From: Pinguiococcus pyrenoidosus
Taxonomy: Eukaryota > Sar > Pinguiophyceae > Pinguiochrysidales > Pinguiochrysidaceae
Length of the DNA stretch: 29,652 bases
NCBI GenBank assembly: GCA_019677205.1
Contig: JAAMXY010002170.1
Span: 6,036 to 35,687, forward strand
Reading direction: 5' to 3'
The translations under genes were made by a program, and so were the position numbers. Shown piece by piece: positions 8,813 through 18,659 of this stretch (the first letter of the stretch is position 1; each line of letters opens with the position of its first letter). The notes under the pieces are model-generated. The model was not told where the DNA came from and ran no database searches. It saw only the letters and a program-made list of their open reading frames with translations.

Positions 8813-10341
8813 ATGAGATCCGTAAGTTTGCTCAGTCTGGCGCTCGCGGCCACCAGCGCCGGCGCGTTCTCTCTGGTGGGGCGGCCGAATCGCTTCACAC
8901 GGCGCATCGCGGTCCGCAATCAGGGAGCGGCCACTTCGGAGAGCGCCGACTACCTTAGCGAGTCGTCGCTGGATCTGACCGGAGGCTCCATCCTGGTTTC
9001 TGGGTTTTTGGACGATGCGGAGCGGGACGACCAGTTCATCTTCGATATTCTCCACGCGCCGCGCTCCTGGAATCAAATCATCGCCTTGAATGCGGACAAC
9101 GCGTCCGCCAAGAAGCGCCTGATCTCGCGGTCTGCGCGCTACACCGGGCTGCTGGATGTGCTGAAGTTTCAGGAGGGAGACCGCACGGACGTGGCGGCGA
9201 TGAAGGGCGTCCTGGACGGAAAGGACGCGTGGATTAACTTCAATGCAGATGTTGGCAGCCTCGCCGCCATGGCTGATGTGGCCATCGCAGCAGGCCTCAA
9301 GTACGTGGTCACGTCGGTGACGCTGGCGGACGACGCTCCCGTGCCGGACTTTGCCCCCGTGGCGACCAAGCTGGACGCGGCGGGCGTGGCGTACGCGTTC
9401 GTGGCCTCCGGTGCGGTGGTCGACGAGGAGGAGGAGCTGGGACTGGTGCGCATCGAGAACTGCACGGCGGGGCAGACGCTGCCGGAAGGAGGCAAGATTG
9501 GCCGCGCAGACCTCGTCCGCGTCGTGGGGGTGCTTGCTGGCGAGCCCAGCCTCTCCGGAGCAGTGGTGAACGCCTACGCGCCGCTCAAGGGGGACAACAC
9601 CACCGCGGCCTACCTCCGCGGCCTCCGCGAGAAGGGCGTGACCCGCGCTGAGGAGCTCAGCGCGATGATGGCCGGAGGCCTCAAGGCGTTCGAGGACGCG
9701 GAAGCGGAGCGCATCGCCGAGGAAATCCGCAACGCCTCCATGAAGGCCGCCGAGGTCGTGGTGCCCATCACCGACGAGTCCCGCGCGGAGGAGCGCATCC
9801 GCCTGCGCCTCGAAAACCTGCGCCAGGAGCAGCTGGAGTTCCAAGAGGAGGTACGCAAGTAGTTTCTTGCTGGGCGCGATCGGTCCCGAGCTTGGGACGG
9901 ACCTGGAGGGCCTCGTCCTCATCGGACCGCGGCTTCGTGCTTCAGGTGGAGCGCCGCGCGAACAAGAAGCTTGACCTGGAGTGGGGAAACGTCAAGTGGA
10001 AGATTAGCATGGACGAGCGGGACTACAGGCAGCTCAACTGGGGCCGGGCCTGCGTCATGGCCATGAAGGAGATGTACGCGACGCTGCGCTGGCAGGGAAC
10101 CCTGGAGGAGGCCCTCGACACCCCGAACGTGCTGGAGCTCATCGGCGAGATCCCACCGGCGGTTGAGACCTACCCGGACCCGGATCCCCAGGTACGTCCT
10201 GTTGCGCAGCGCGCGTGGAGGGAAAGACCTCCAAAGGATATCCCACGTCATGGCCGTGGTTGCCGTGGTTGAGGATACTGATGGCTTGCCTTGCAGGACG
10301 ACACGGAGGCGGAGGAAGAGGCGGTGGGGAAGACGGCGTAA
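8813..10341 (+). CDS. Plastid-targeted atypical SDR/NmrA-like Rossmann-fold protein
   Basis: The exons are 8813-9850, 9946-10191 and 10297-10341, giving 442 residues. The N-terminus MRSVSLLSLALAATSAGAFS is a signal peptide with cleavage before Phe (SAGA/FSLVGRP) followed by a basic stretch, as in secondary red plastid presequences. The central part has alternating strands and helices like an atypical short-chain dehydrogenase: SILVSGFLDD, a WINFNADVG strand, AAMADVAIAAGLKYVVTSVT, a YAFVASGAVVDE strand, and GRADLVRVVGVLAGEPSLSG, which resembles the late helix of NmrA/SDR_a5 proteins. The TGxxGxxG cofactor loop is not recognisable. After about residue 290 comes a charged helical extension and a C-terminal domain (KWKISMDERDYRQLNWGRA, MYATLRWQGTLEEALD) I do not recognise, ending in an acidic tail. 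The start was chosen for the signal peptide; the frame is open further upstream. Substrate and activity are unknown. Confidence 0.75.
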
Positions 10342-10761
10342 AGGTTTGCTTTCATGCCTTCCGTAAAGTTCGTAGGGGGCACAAACCTGTAAATCTTGTT
10401 GCAGCCGTCGTGCCAAGCTCGGTTCCAATCCCGTCTGTGGAGGCAAGGCGATCGTTCCCGCTGAGGATGGAGACCAGGCAGCCGAGTTTGCAGCCGCGCA
10501 GCCTTCTGGTGCCCCACACGCAGTACCATAGCATAGTGTACTAGTCGGCCAAGTACCGCGATTTGCTATCTTAGCCCCGGTCTCACTCACATCCCACCGG
10601 TCTCATCCCGGGTACCTCCTTCAGCCCCTCCCGGAGCTGAGGTCCGCAGCCTCCAGAACCATTCGAAGATCCGCGCCTCTCTTCGCGCGTTTGCGTTTCG
10701 CGCCTCCGGGCGTCCAAAGCCCCAGAGCGTCTTCTCGCTCCGACTTCGCCTCGCATCCACT
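10342..10761. other. Intergenic region between SDR-like gene and MIC60
   Basis: About 420 bases between two genes in the same orientation, holding the 3' UTR of one and the promoter and 5' UTR of the next. No coding frame with family resemblance, RNA gene or notable repeat was seen. The 100 bases before the MIC60 start are C-rich on the plus strand. Confidence 0.5.
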
Positions 10762-13521
10762 ATGATTCCGCGAGGCAGAGTCGTAGCGAAGCGCTGCGCA
10801 GCAGTCGCGGCACGGCGGCTGAGTACGCCGCCCACGCCCAAAAGCTCTTCGGGAGGCGCCGCCAGCGTCGTGGCGTTCGGCACTGTGCTGCTCGCCGGAG
10901 GCTCTGTGCGTGCTCACCTGCACACTCTTCATCTTGAGGAAGCTTGCTTAACGTGCGTCTGTGGCGCAGGTGGTCGGATATCTGTACCAGCCGGCGTTCC
11001 AGAAGGCAGTGGACCAGACTTTCCCGGGACTCGGCGCGCTCATCTCGTCGGTATGGGCCGCTCGGATGCGAAGCGTCTCGCGCTGGAATGGACTCCAACC
11101 ATCTCTCTCTTAGGCTGCGGGGCGCAAGAAGCCAGAAGCAGTGGAAAAAATTGTGCTGGAGACGACGTAAGCGCCACCGAAGCCAGGCCACAAACAGTCC
11201 GACAGGGCAAAGCCTCACCGATAACGTCTCCAAGGCTGCCGGAAGAGCCACTGTCGTCCGTTGAGGAGCCTGAACCCGTCCTGCAGGAGCAGGCGGAGGA
11301 GAAACCAGCGGATGGCGCTTCGGAAGAGCCCGAACTGGACGCTGCCGTGGAGCCGGAAGCGGGCGCCGAAGCGCCGCAGGGAGAAGAGCAACAGCTTCCC
11401 GAATCAGCAGACGAGGGAGAGACGTCGCCTGCCGCTGAGGAGGCTGAGGCTGAGGCTGAGGCTGAGGCTGAGGCTGAGGCTGCTCCCGAAGAGGTAGCAG
11501 TTGTGGCAGCCGAGGAGAAGCCGGTCGAGGAGGCCAAGGTGGAGACCCCTCCCGCCCAACCCTTGCACGCGCCTTCCATGGAGGAGCTGCGGAAGCAATC
11601 CACCAGTCAGGCCGTCGTGGCAGCCATGGAGCAGGTGGAAATACAAAACAAGAGAATGACAATGCTTTTGGCGGGGTCTGAAGGATCTGAATCCTGCCTC
11701 TCCAGGCGGAAACTCGCGCTCGGGAGCTGCGCCTGAGGGAGCTGGAGTTCACCACGGAAGAGGTTACCGCCCTGAATGTGGCGCTGCGCCGAGAGCTGGA
11801 GGCCACCTTCCTCGCCGATGCGCACACCGTTGGCATTGAGGAGCTCCGCAATCGAGTGGCCAGCCTCGTTACCATCCTTCAGGAACGAACGCGCTACGAG
11901 GCGCTTCGCATCTCTGAAGCGTTGCGAAGAGCGGAGGAGGAGGTACGCATGCGCAACGCGGGCCGCGTCCTGTTCTGGTAGGTCGTGATTGCGTCGGCTG
12001 ACGCAATTTATGCCTTCCCTCTTTCACAGTCTGCCCGCAAGTACAACGCTTTGCTTGAAGACCAGCGCAAGAACCTCACCATGGAGCTCAACGAGCATCG
12101 GCAAGCGATGCAACTTGCGGATGTGCGGGCGAGGTAGGGAACATCGCGTGCGGTTGCGTTGCACGGCACTCGGCCGGCCTAAGTGGAGCCTCATCTCCTG
12201 TGCAGGGAGGAGGCCTTGGCGTTGATGAAATCACAGATGGAAGAGAAGTATCAAGCAGAGCTTCGCTTGCGCACGGGAGACATGGAACGGCTGCTGCAAC
12301 AGCAAATCCGGCGGCAGGAGCTCGAGTTCAATGGTGCGACGCATAAGGAAGCCTCCAGATGTTCGCCCCTGTCCCAAGAGCGCTAAGCCACTCTTGCCGC
12401 TGTCGTAGCTGCGGTGCTTGACAAGGTCAAGGAGCTGACGGACAGCCGCTCGGAAGCGTACAAGCAGATGGCCGCTGAGGTCGGCCTCCTCCGATCCAGT
12501 GTGGCAGAAACCAAAGCCCTGGACGCCAAATCGCTTGAGGTATCACAACTCCTGCTCATCTGAAGGATCCGTGTATGCTGAGCACGGCCTGACTGCTTCT
12601 TGCGGATGGTTTAAAAGGTTCACAAGATCACGGCAGCTGCCTTATCCTTGGCGCAAAAGTTCGAGACCAACGAGCCGTTCCTGCAAGAGGTGCCTTACGT
12701 CAAAGGGAGGAAAAAACACAGCTACCCATCCCCGAGACATCTAACGGGTTCTCTGCTCCTTACGTACCCAGGCAAACACCCTCGCAAGACTTAGCTCGAG
12801 CGCTGGGCCGGAGATTTCCAGCCTGATTGAAGAGCTTCCTCAAGATGCGATGAAGAAGGGAATCCCGACGCTACCTCAACTCCAGGTGAGCCGTCAACGC
12901 GCCTTAACGCAGTCCCTTTGCTTCTTTTGCTGATCTCTGCCTCACCGAATGCAGTACCGCTTCGACCGCGTCAAGCGGGCTGCGAGACATGAAAGCAACG
13001 TTCCTCCCGAGATGCCAGGCTTTGGAGGTAGAAGGCAGACCTTGCAGAAAGCTGCTTTGGCGAAGATCAAGCAGGCTGATCGGATCGTTTCCAAAGGGCA
13101 AATCGTCGCCTCCGTCACCACATTCCTTACTGTGCCCCCCAAGGGCCTGGTGAAGGGAAGCGGACCTGAGGAACGTCTCGCGCGCGCCGCATACTTCGTA
13201 CAGGTAATCCATTTGCACCAGCCGCCAGACAGCCGCTGATCTCTTCCGCTGACGACTCTCTGATGCGGTCGAATCCACAGACTGGGGAGCTCGCCAAGGC
13301 CGCCAGCGAAGTCAGTGGCCTGACGGGAAGGGCGAAAGCAGCCGTGCAAGACTGGCTCAACGACGCCGAGTCGAGAATCAAGGTGAGGACACGAGTCGAA
13401 GCAAGTGGATTCAGTGGCGCGCCGTGAGGCTGATCTATGCTGTGGAAACAAGGCTGATAAGGTCAGCGCGGCGATCACTCTCCAAGCTGCGTCTCTAAAC
13501 CGGCGCCAGCTGTCCCAGTAG
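10762..13521 (+). CDS. MIC60: MIC60/mitofilin, MICOS complex core subunit
   Basis: MIC60 shapes cristae junctions in the mitochondrial inner membrane. Thirteen exons are inferred: 10762-10905, 10970-11050, 11114-11166, 11235-11634, 11706-11942, 12030-12133, 12206-12333, 12409-12539, 12618-12689, 12772-12885, 12955-13203, 13281-13382 and 13462-13521, giving about 624 residues. The order is typical: an Arg/Ala-rich mitochondrial presequence, one membrane helix (ASVVAFGTVLLAGGSVVGYL), an acidic Ala/Glu region, a long coiled coil (ETRARELRLRELEFTTEEV onwards), then the mitofilin domain with KGQIVASVTTFLTVPPKGLV, ERLARAAYFVQTGELAKAAS and AVQDWLNDAESRIK. Family assignment is strong from the C-terminal block. 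Weak joins are the AAG acceptors at 11235, 12618 and 13462 and the GTGGAA donor at 11635. All preserve frame, and the introns are 63-87 nt. Confidence 0.88.
11440..11481 (+). repeat. GAGGCT hexanucleotide tandem repeat (7 copies) in MIC60
   Basis: Seven perfect GAGGCT units lie in exon 4 of MIC60 and encode a Glu-Ala run in the acidic, probably disordered stretch between the membrane helix and the coiled coil. Because the unit is 6 bp, length changes would not shift the frame, so this is a likely site of length variation between strains. Confidence 0.9.
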
Positions 13522-13809
13522 TGCAGGCTCTCGCGCTGGGCATTTGGTTCTTGACGCCTGGCTCTCTCTTCTTCGAAGCGCGACATCGAAGTTGGCTGGT
13601 TGAGTCGTAGTCTAGTCAAGCATCTAACATGCAAAAAGCTTGTCCTTCCCAGCCTTTCTACACGCATCGCAAGCTGTTCCAGAAGTTTGCGCCTGTGGAG
13701 CTTTCCGGGAGGGGGAAGGAAAAGGGGGGATCTCATCTGTTTCTAGCTTCTAGTTTGCTATTTCCTCGTCATTCCTCTTTGCCAGTTCTCTCTCCCCTTC
13801 GCTCCCTCT
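13522..13809. other. Convergent 3' region between MIC60 and GH79
   Basis: Nearly 290 bases lie between two converging stop codons. The stretch is pyrimidine-rich on the plus strand (about 13740-13810) and presumably contains both 3' UTRs. An alternative last MIC60 exon after a TGCAG at about 13522-13526 was considered but gives no mitofilin-like ending. Confidence 0.45.
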
Positions 13810-15543
13810 TTATCGACTTCGCGACCGCATCGTGGCAGCGGCGTCGGACTGCGTTCTTCTGAGAACGAGCAGGACTGCCGACGCCGGAGGGAGCGACGTG
13901 GGCGGTATTCTGACGAAGGATCCATCGCTCTCCAGCGGCAGCGAAGTCCACTGACGTGCTCCGAGAGGCAAGCCGTCTGTCGAGCCCTCGAAGGTCTGCC
14001 CTGCGTACGAAATGCCTTCCTGAGCGGCCAGGTCGTCGCCTCCGGCGCGAAACCAGAGGACCTCCATGGTCTCGTACAGAGCCTCTGGGTCTTTCGACGT
14101 GTCGATGGTAGCTTCGAACGATACGCTTCTACGGCTATCAGCCTCCTTGGAGACGACGAGGACGCGGATGTCACCGTTCGAGCCTCGGACGGCGTGGGCT
14201 ACACTGTTCTTGCCGTCCGAGGCCAGTGTGGTGGGCAGCCAGGCGGCGCCCATCGCGGTGAACTCCGTGAAGATGAGGAACGCGTAGTACAAGGGCCGCA
14301 CCTGGAAGTTCTTGCCGTAGATCTGAATCGGCGCGTAGCTGCCCTGAGGCCCGCCATGAAAGTTCACCAGCGACACGCCAATCCTGGACATCTCGGCGAG
14401 GTAGTCGAGCGCCCAGAGCGCAGCGCCCATGGCGTCGCTGACTCCGGCTTGGCCGCCGCAGGACACGCTGTTGACCTCTCCTAGCACGAAGGGGATGCCG
14501 GAGCTCGACGTGGCCTCGAGCACTTTGGCATACATCTTCGCCTGCCCTTGCGACGCCTTCCGAGACACCAGTCGCGACATGTCGATGTCCGGCTGCCTGT
14601 TGCCCGGCGCTACGCACTTGGTGGTCGGGTAGTTGTGCACGCTCAGGGACGACAGCTCGTCGCGGAAGGCCTTGACGTAGTCGGGCAGAGCCAAGTCCCA
14701 TTCTGGTCTCAGGACGTCCGCGAAGGTCGCGCCCTGGACAGCCCTGGGCGGGAGGCCTCCGTCGTGCACATAGGCGGTCAGGTACTTCCTGAACGCTTTC
14801 TCGTACATGGCGTAGAAGGACAGGCGCGACTTGGGATGCGTGACAAAGTAGCTGTCACATTCGTTCCCAATTTCCACCGCCGACACGATATTCCGACTGA
14901 AGAGGTCTCTGGCGGCCACGGCCGCTACCTCTCTCACGCCCCACTGCGGATCGTTGATCGCCAGGTTCGTTCCGAGGACGAACGTCACCGGAAAGCCATA
15001 GCGCCGCTGCGCTGTCGTCGCGAATTTCTCGTACATCCACACGTCGTCTCGAGTGATGTTCTTGGCGCACAGGCCCTCTTCCACCTGATGAGGCTCGACG
15101 TCGCTGGCCTGGAACTCGAAGCAGCTCTGGTCCGCGGAATTGCCGCCGAGCCGCAGCACTACTGGCGAAGCGGCGGTGGTCTTCGAAGCTGGTCGCCCGG
15201 AGGGGTTTGGTCCCTCCCGAGCATCCACGAGGTTCCGCAGCAGCTGCAAATAGCTCTGCCGCGGCGTATGGCCCACTGCGTCCTTCTTGCCGTCCTGGAA
15301 CAGCATCACCCTGGCGCTGGTGGTCTCCAGCGAGAACGCCACGAAGTTCGGCGGAACGGTCGGCGAGGCAGGGGCGTATGAGCTGATGTTCGCTTGAAGA
15401 GAAACCGACGGATCGAAGGCGGTTTCCTGTGCCATCTCGCCTTCGGCAGGTGGCACTCCCTGAACTTCCCGCGACCTTGAGGAAACTCCCGGAGGCCCCA
15501 TGAGCAGCCATACCGCGGTCACCCGGATCAGCAGGTCCCTCAT
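13810..15543 (-). CDS. Secreted GH79 family glycoside hydrolase (beta-glucuronidase/heparanase-like)
   Basis: This intronless gene encodes 577 residues from the ATG at 15543, chosen because MRDLLIRVTAVWLLMGPPGV then reads as a signal peptide; the frame is open to 15675. The protein is a clan GH-A hydrolase of family GH79, whose members remove glucuronic acid from glycoproteins or proteoglycan-type polysaccharides. Family signatures are VVLRLGGNSADQS, the acid/base motif VEIGNECD (Glu about residue 228), SVHNYPTTKC, and the nucleophile motif LGEVNSVSCGG (Glu about 356). NFHGG and the C-terminal beta-sandwich with repeated strands follow, and the usual length is matched. Activity on plant, algal or animal glucuronides cannot be told from sequence. 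It is divergent from the repeat membrane protein. Lack of introns beside a 13-exon gene could reflect transfer, but DUR3 is also intronless. Confidence 0.92.
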   Translation of the reverse strand: MRDLLIRVTAVWLLMGPPGVSSRSREVQGVPPAEGEMAQETAFDPSVSLQANISSYAPASPTVPPNFVAFSLETTSARVMLFQDGKKDAVGHTPRQSYLQLLRNLVDAREGPNPSGRPASKTTAASPVVLRLGGNSADQSCFEFQASDVEPHQVEEGLCAKNITRDDVWMYEKFATTAQRRYGFPVTFVLGTNLAINDPQWGVREVAAVAARDLFSRNIVSAVEIGNECDSYFVTHPKSRLSFYAMYEKAFRKYLTAYVHDGGLPPRAVQGATFADVLRPEWDLALPDYVKAFRDELSSLSVHNYPTTKCVAPGNRQPDIDMSRLVSRKASQGQAKMYAKVLEATSSSGIPFVLGEVNSVSCGGQAGVSDAMGAALWALDYLAEMSRIGVSLVNFHGGPQGSYAPIQIYGKNFQVRPLYYAFLIFTEFTAMGAAWLPTTLASDGKNSVAHAVRGSNGDIRVLVVSKEADSRRSVSFEATIDTSKDPEALYETMEVLWFRAGGDDLAAQEGISYAGQTFEGSTDGLPLGARQWTSLPLESDGSFVRIPPTSLPPASAVLLVLRRTQSDAAATMRSRSR

Positions 15544-16178
15544 CTCCGCCGCGATGCCTTCTTGTTGAAGATCCTGCGCATCAAGGAGGATGAAGAGAAG
15601 TGGGCGAGCAGAGAACGGAGGCGTCGAACTGTGCCCGACGAGAGATGATTGAGGGTATTCTGGGAACTGGGACATCCGACATTTCTGATTTGCGGATTCG
15701 ATGATGAGGATGATGATGATGAGGGGTTTTGGTTTTTCTCCTGTTGTTGGTTTTTGGTGTTCTTGTTTTGATTTTTGGTTTTGGGGTCAGAGGGGGAAAG
15801 CGAAATGGATGACCGAGCTGATCCGGATCGAAGTTGCTCGAAGAAGCGACCAATAGATGATACTCTAGGAAAAATTTTATAATCAAAAATTTGAAATTGA
15901 GGCTCACTGGTGCCATGTTATGAACGAGCTCTGACTCTTTCTTAGAGGTTGTTTCGAACAGCGTAATAGGGACTTTCTGCCTTCTCATTTGTTGGTCGGC
16001 TTTTCCTTCCTGGTCTCGTATGGCCGAAGACTGTTCCAAATCCAATACTCGGCCATAGAAAGAAGAGGCGAATCTTTTTGAACTCTCTCGGAAGAAGCTC
16101 GTCTCGCCGATTCTGGGATCTTCGCCCTGTGCTTGAAGAAGGTGCGCCCTTGGCAGACATTTCTTCTTGACCCCGAAG
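15544..16178. other. Divergent intergenic region, GH79 (-) and repeat membrane protein (+)
   Basis: About 635 bases between two start codons. It should carry both promoters and 5' UTRs. The middle part is markedly AT-richer than the genes (about 15690-15960) and includes a low-complexity G/T tract. No RNA gene or convincing coding frame was recognised; the frames on the minus strand here contain low-complexity translations only. Confidence 0.5.
15697..15790. repeat. GAT-repeat and G/T-rich low-complexity tract
   Basis: A GATGATGAG/GATGAT trinucleotide patch (about 15699-15725) passes into a tract made almost only of G and T with repeated GTTTTTGG and TTTTTGGTTTTGGGG words. On the minus strand it is an A/C-rich tract about 115-215 bases upstream of the GH79 ATG at 15543, so it may sit in that gene's 5' UTR or promoter. 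Confidence 0.6.
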
Positions 16179-18071
16179 ATGGACGCCCAAGGCAGGCCGA
16201 AGCTTGCAGGCAGACCCGCAATCGCCGTCCTCTCGCTGCTCAATTTGGTCCTCTGCATCTTGCGTGGGGCTCTGCTTGGCAGCGTCTCCACGGATGTGAC
16301 CGATGGGAACGACGACGTCAAGACCAATGCCATATACAGCATCAACAGCCACGTCGGTCTCATTGCCGTTGCCGTCGGCAGCGCCAGCAGCGTGGCAGGC
16401 ATGGTGTACTTCAGGGCCTTCACGGCTATGGCCAGAGCCGTCGCCTTTGGCGTCGGATGGCTCCAGCTGATGCTCATCCTCACAGCCATGGCCACGGCAA
16501 TCAAAGAGCTGCAGCTCCAGCGAGACAAGAGCGACGCTGGAGAGATCGAGATGCGCTCAGAGGTGCAAGATGGCCTTGCAATTGCTCAGGTATGCGTACC
16601 TGGGAGCTCCAGTGGCGCTTTGCCAAATGCAATGCCCGATGCCGACCGCCGCCTCTCACTTTCGCCTCTTCGCGCATCTATGCGGATTCATGTGCTACTT
16701 GCACCCAGGTACCGCTCCACATCTTTTGGTTGATTGGAATTGCCACGATCGGAGCGGAGACGGACTTTGCCGCAGAGTCCGGCCACGTGCCGGCCGGGCA
16801 AGAGAAAGCAGCAAGCAACCCGGGCAACAAGGTGAGGAAAGAACTTTGGTTGGACGGCATCTGCCCTTCCCTGCAGTACCCCAGCGCGGTGTGCTCGGCG
16901 CTGCTCCCTCTTCAAATCCTTCGAACCCTTTGATCCCTTTGAACCCTCTGCCCGTCGAGGTCAGCCAGTTCCAACAACTGCTCTTGTCTCTTAGGCAATG
17001 CTCGGCATCTCGCTGCTGAGTTTTGCTGGCTACGTCGCGCGCTTGGCCTTGAGCGGACACATTGTCAACACGGAGTTTGATGACCTCAATGATGGGGTGA
17101 GCGATGGCCTCATGAGCCGCGCGAATCCGGCCGTAGCCGATCTCGTTTTCTTCTCCCTCGTGTCCGGTGTGATCGGCGTCGCCGCGACTGGCGCCGGTAT
17201 GCTGCACTACAGCACATGGTCGCTCATGTCTCGTCGTGCCGCGACCGGCATCGGCTTCGTCGCTCTGATGCTCAACATTGTGGCCGGCGGGTACGGCATG
17301 CGCGTCCTTGAGATCGGCGACGAAAACGTGCCGAATCCGAACGACGGCCTTGACGAAGTCTTCGAAGCCTTAGCTGCCCTGGGCGTGCTGCTCATCCCAG
17401 CGCAGGTGGCTCTCATCGGTGTCGCGATGGGCGTGACAGCAGGCCTGAACTGGAGCCCGTGGCAGTCGAAGGATCGACTGCCCAGGACGCAGCTGCAGAT
17501 GGGCTTGGCGGGCGTCGGGGCGTTCAGCTTGCTCCTCAACTTGATCCGGGGAGCGCTGGCTGGGGATGCTCTCAACGAGATGGTCTCGGACCAGCACGAC
17601 GGCGACTTCTCCGGAATCCTCTCAGAGGCCAACGTGGTCGCTCCGTATCTCGTGCTGTCCAACATCATTGCCTCCGTGGTTGCCATCGCATCCGCCGTGC
17701 TGGCGTTGCGCCACGCGTACGTTTGGCTGGACACCACCAAGCACGCTGCGCGGGCCATCGGCCTCGCGAGTCTTTGCCTGAGCGGGCTTGCCTTCGGCTT
17801 TGCAGCCAAGCACCTGAGCGTGGGCACGGACGGGCGGAACAACACCGAACTCGATGACATCGACGATCGCTTCGACGGCGTCGCTGGCCTCAGCATCCTG
17901 GCCCTCGTAGCGCAGCTTGGCCTCATCTTGTGCATCAACGAGTACGGCCCGTCGTCAATGCCTTGCTGCTATCGTTGGAAAGAGCACAGCACGTCATCGA
18001 TCCCTCTGTCCATAATGGAAGAAGCCATCGAGGACAAGAACGACAGCTCCAACTTCTTGGTCAAGTCCTAG
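16179..18071 (+). CDS. Polytopic membrane protein with threefold internal repeat, unknown family
   Basis: The exons are 16179-16589, 16709-16831 and 16995-18071, giving 536 residues. I do not recognise the family. The protein is almost entirely hydrophobic helices and consists of three copies of a four-helix module of about 160-190 residues, starting near residues 10, 180 and 340. Each copy begins with a helix ending in Arg-x-Ala-Leu-x-Gly (ILRGALLG, VARLALSG, LIRGALAG), followed by a short acidic loop with D-x-x-D-G spacing (DVTDGNDD, DDLNDGVSDG, VSDQHDGD), then an Asn and a Ser/Ala/Gly-rich helix. Copy 3 has a second acidic loop (TELDDIDDRFDG), and copy 2 has IGDENVPNPNDG. There is no cleaved presequence; the C-terminus is hydrophilic (MEEAIEDKNDSSNFLVKS). 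The ATG at 16179 has a good GAAGATGG context. Transport or ion-related roles are possible but unsupported. Confidence 0.75.
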
Positions 18072-18080
18072 GGCGTTTTA

Positions 18081-18122
18081 CTTTCTACCGCATCCCATGG
18101 GCTTTCTACCGCATCCCATGGG
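18081..18122 (+). repeat. Perfect 21-bp tandem duplication
   Basis: Two exact head-to-tail copies of a 21-bp unit that begins CTTTCTACCG and ends CCCATGGG (18081-18101 and 18102-18122) lie 9 bases after the stop codon of the repeat membrane protein, probably in its 3' UTR. Confidence 0.95.
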
Positions 18123-18164
18123 CTTGCCCACGCGGCTTGTTGGTTCGCCAGCAGTTCACTAGGC

Positions 18165-18189
18165 AGCACACGGTAGCACACGGTAGCAG
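18165..18189 (+). repeat. 10-bp tandem duplication AGCACACGGT
   Basis: Two exact AGCACACGGT units (18165-18174 and 18175-18184) are followed by the start of a third (AGCA becoming AGCAGG). It lies 42 bases after the 21-bp duplication and may reflect the same slippage-prone region. Confidence 0.9.
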
Positions 18190-18659
18190 GACGCACGCAG
18201 CCGAGATCGGGCGAAGACGTGAAGTAGCGCGTTCCACAGTCCTTCAGCAAACGCTCATCGAAACGCCTCTTTTATGACTGGAGCCTCTCATAGAAACGCC
18301 TCTGGTGGCGCCACAGCGCCAGCTTTCCTTCCAGATCATCCAGACGCCTTCCCTCTACAACCACCAGATGCAGGAAGAAAACGCAGCTCTGCGTCTCTCC
18401 CTTTCCGTTTTCCCGCCAAAACCCGTTTGAAAGATGCAAGGAAAACCCGCAAATCCCAGCGCCGCCAATTCGGTCGTCTGTCCCAGCAAGCCCGTTTTGT
18501 AACGCTCCCGGCGTGACGGAAGGAACTCCGCCGCAGAGTTCAAAAGTCCAACGGACGTCTCTCGTGGAGATTGGCGCCATGCGCGCTCGCTGCTGAGCCG
18601 CTCGACGCCGCGCGCTGCAGACCGCATCCTGGGGTCCCGCGCGCCGGGGGCGAGGTGGG

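Larger units (their letters stand above)
18072..18659. other. Intergenic region with short tandem duplications
   Basis: About 590 bases between two genes in the same direction. The first 115 bases hold two tandem duplications, listed separately. The imperfect word CATcGAAACGCCTCT/CATaGAAACGCCTCT also occurs twice (about 18257 and 18289). The rest should hold the cyclase promoter. No coding frame with an ATG and family resemblance was found. Confidence 0.5.

Noticed and set aside
8711-9922. A 403-codon minus-strand open frame opposite the SDR-like gene
   Set aside because: The plus-strand frame has a signal peptide, consistent splice joins and fold-like pattern; the antisense frame has none.
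11206-11234. An earlier acceptor (GACAG at 11205) for MIC60 exon 4
   Set aside because: Exon 3 ends in phase 2, and joining at 11206 meets a stop codon after a few residues; the acceptor at 11234 keeps the frame.
18571-18659. Extension of the cyclase frame upstream of the chosen start
   Set aside because: The frame is open but starts at TTG; the ATG at 18660 in another frame joins by a 67-nt GT-AG intron (18741-18807) and keeps phase, which is a better model.
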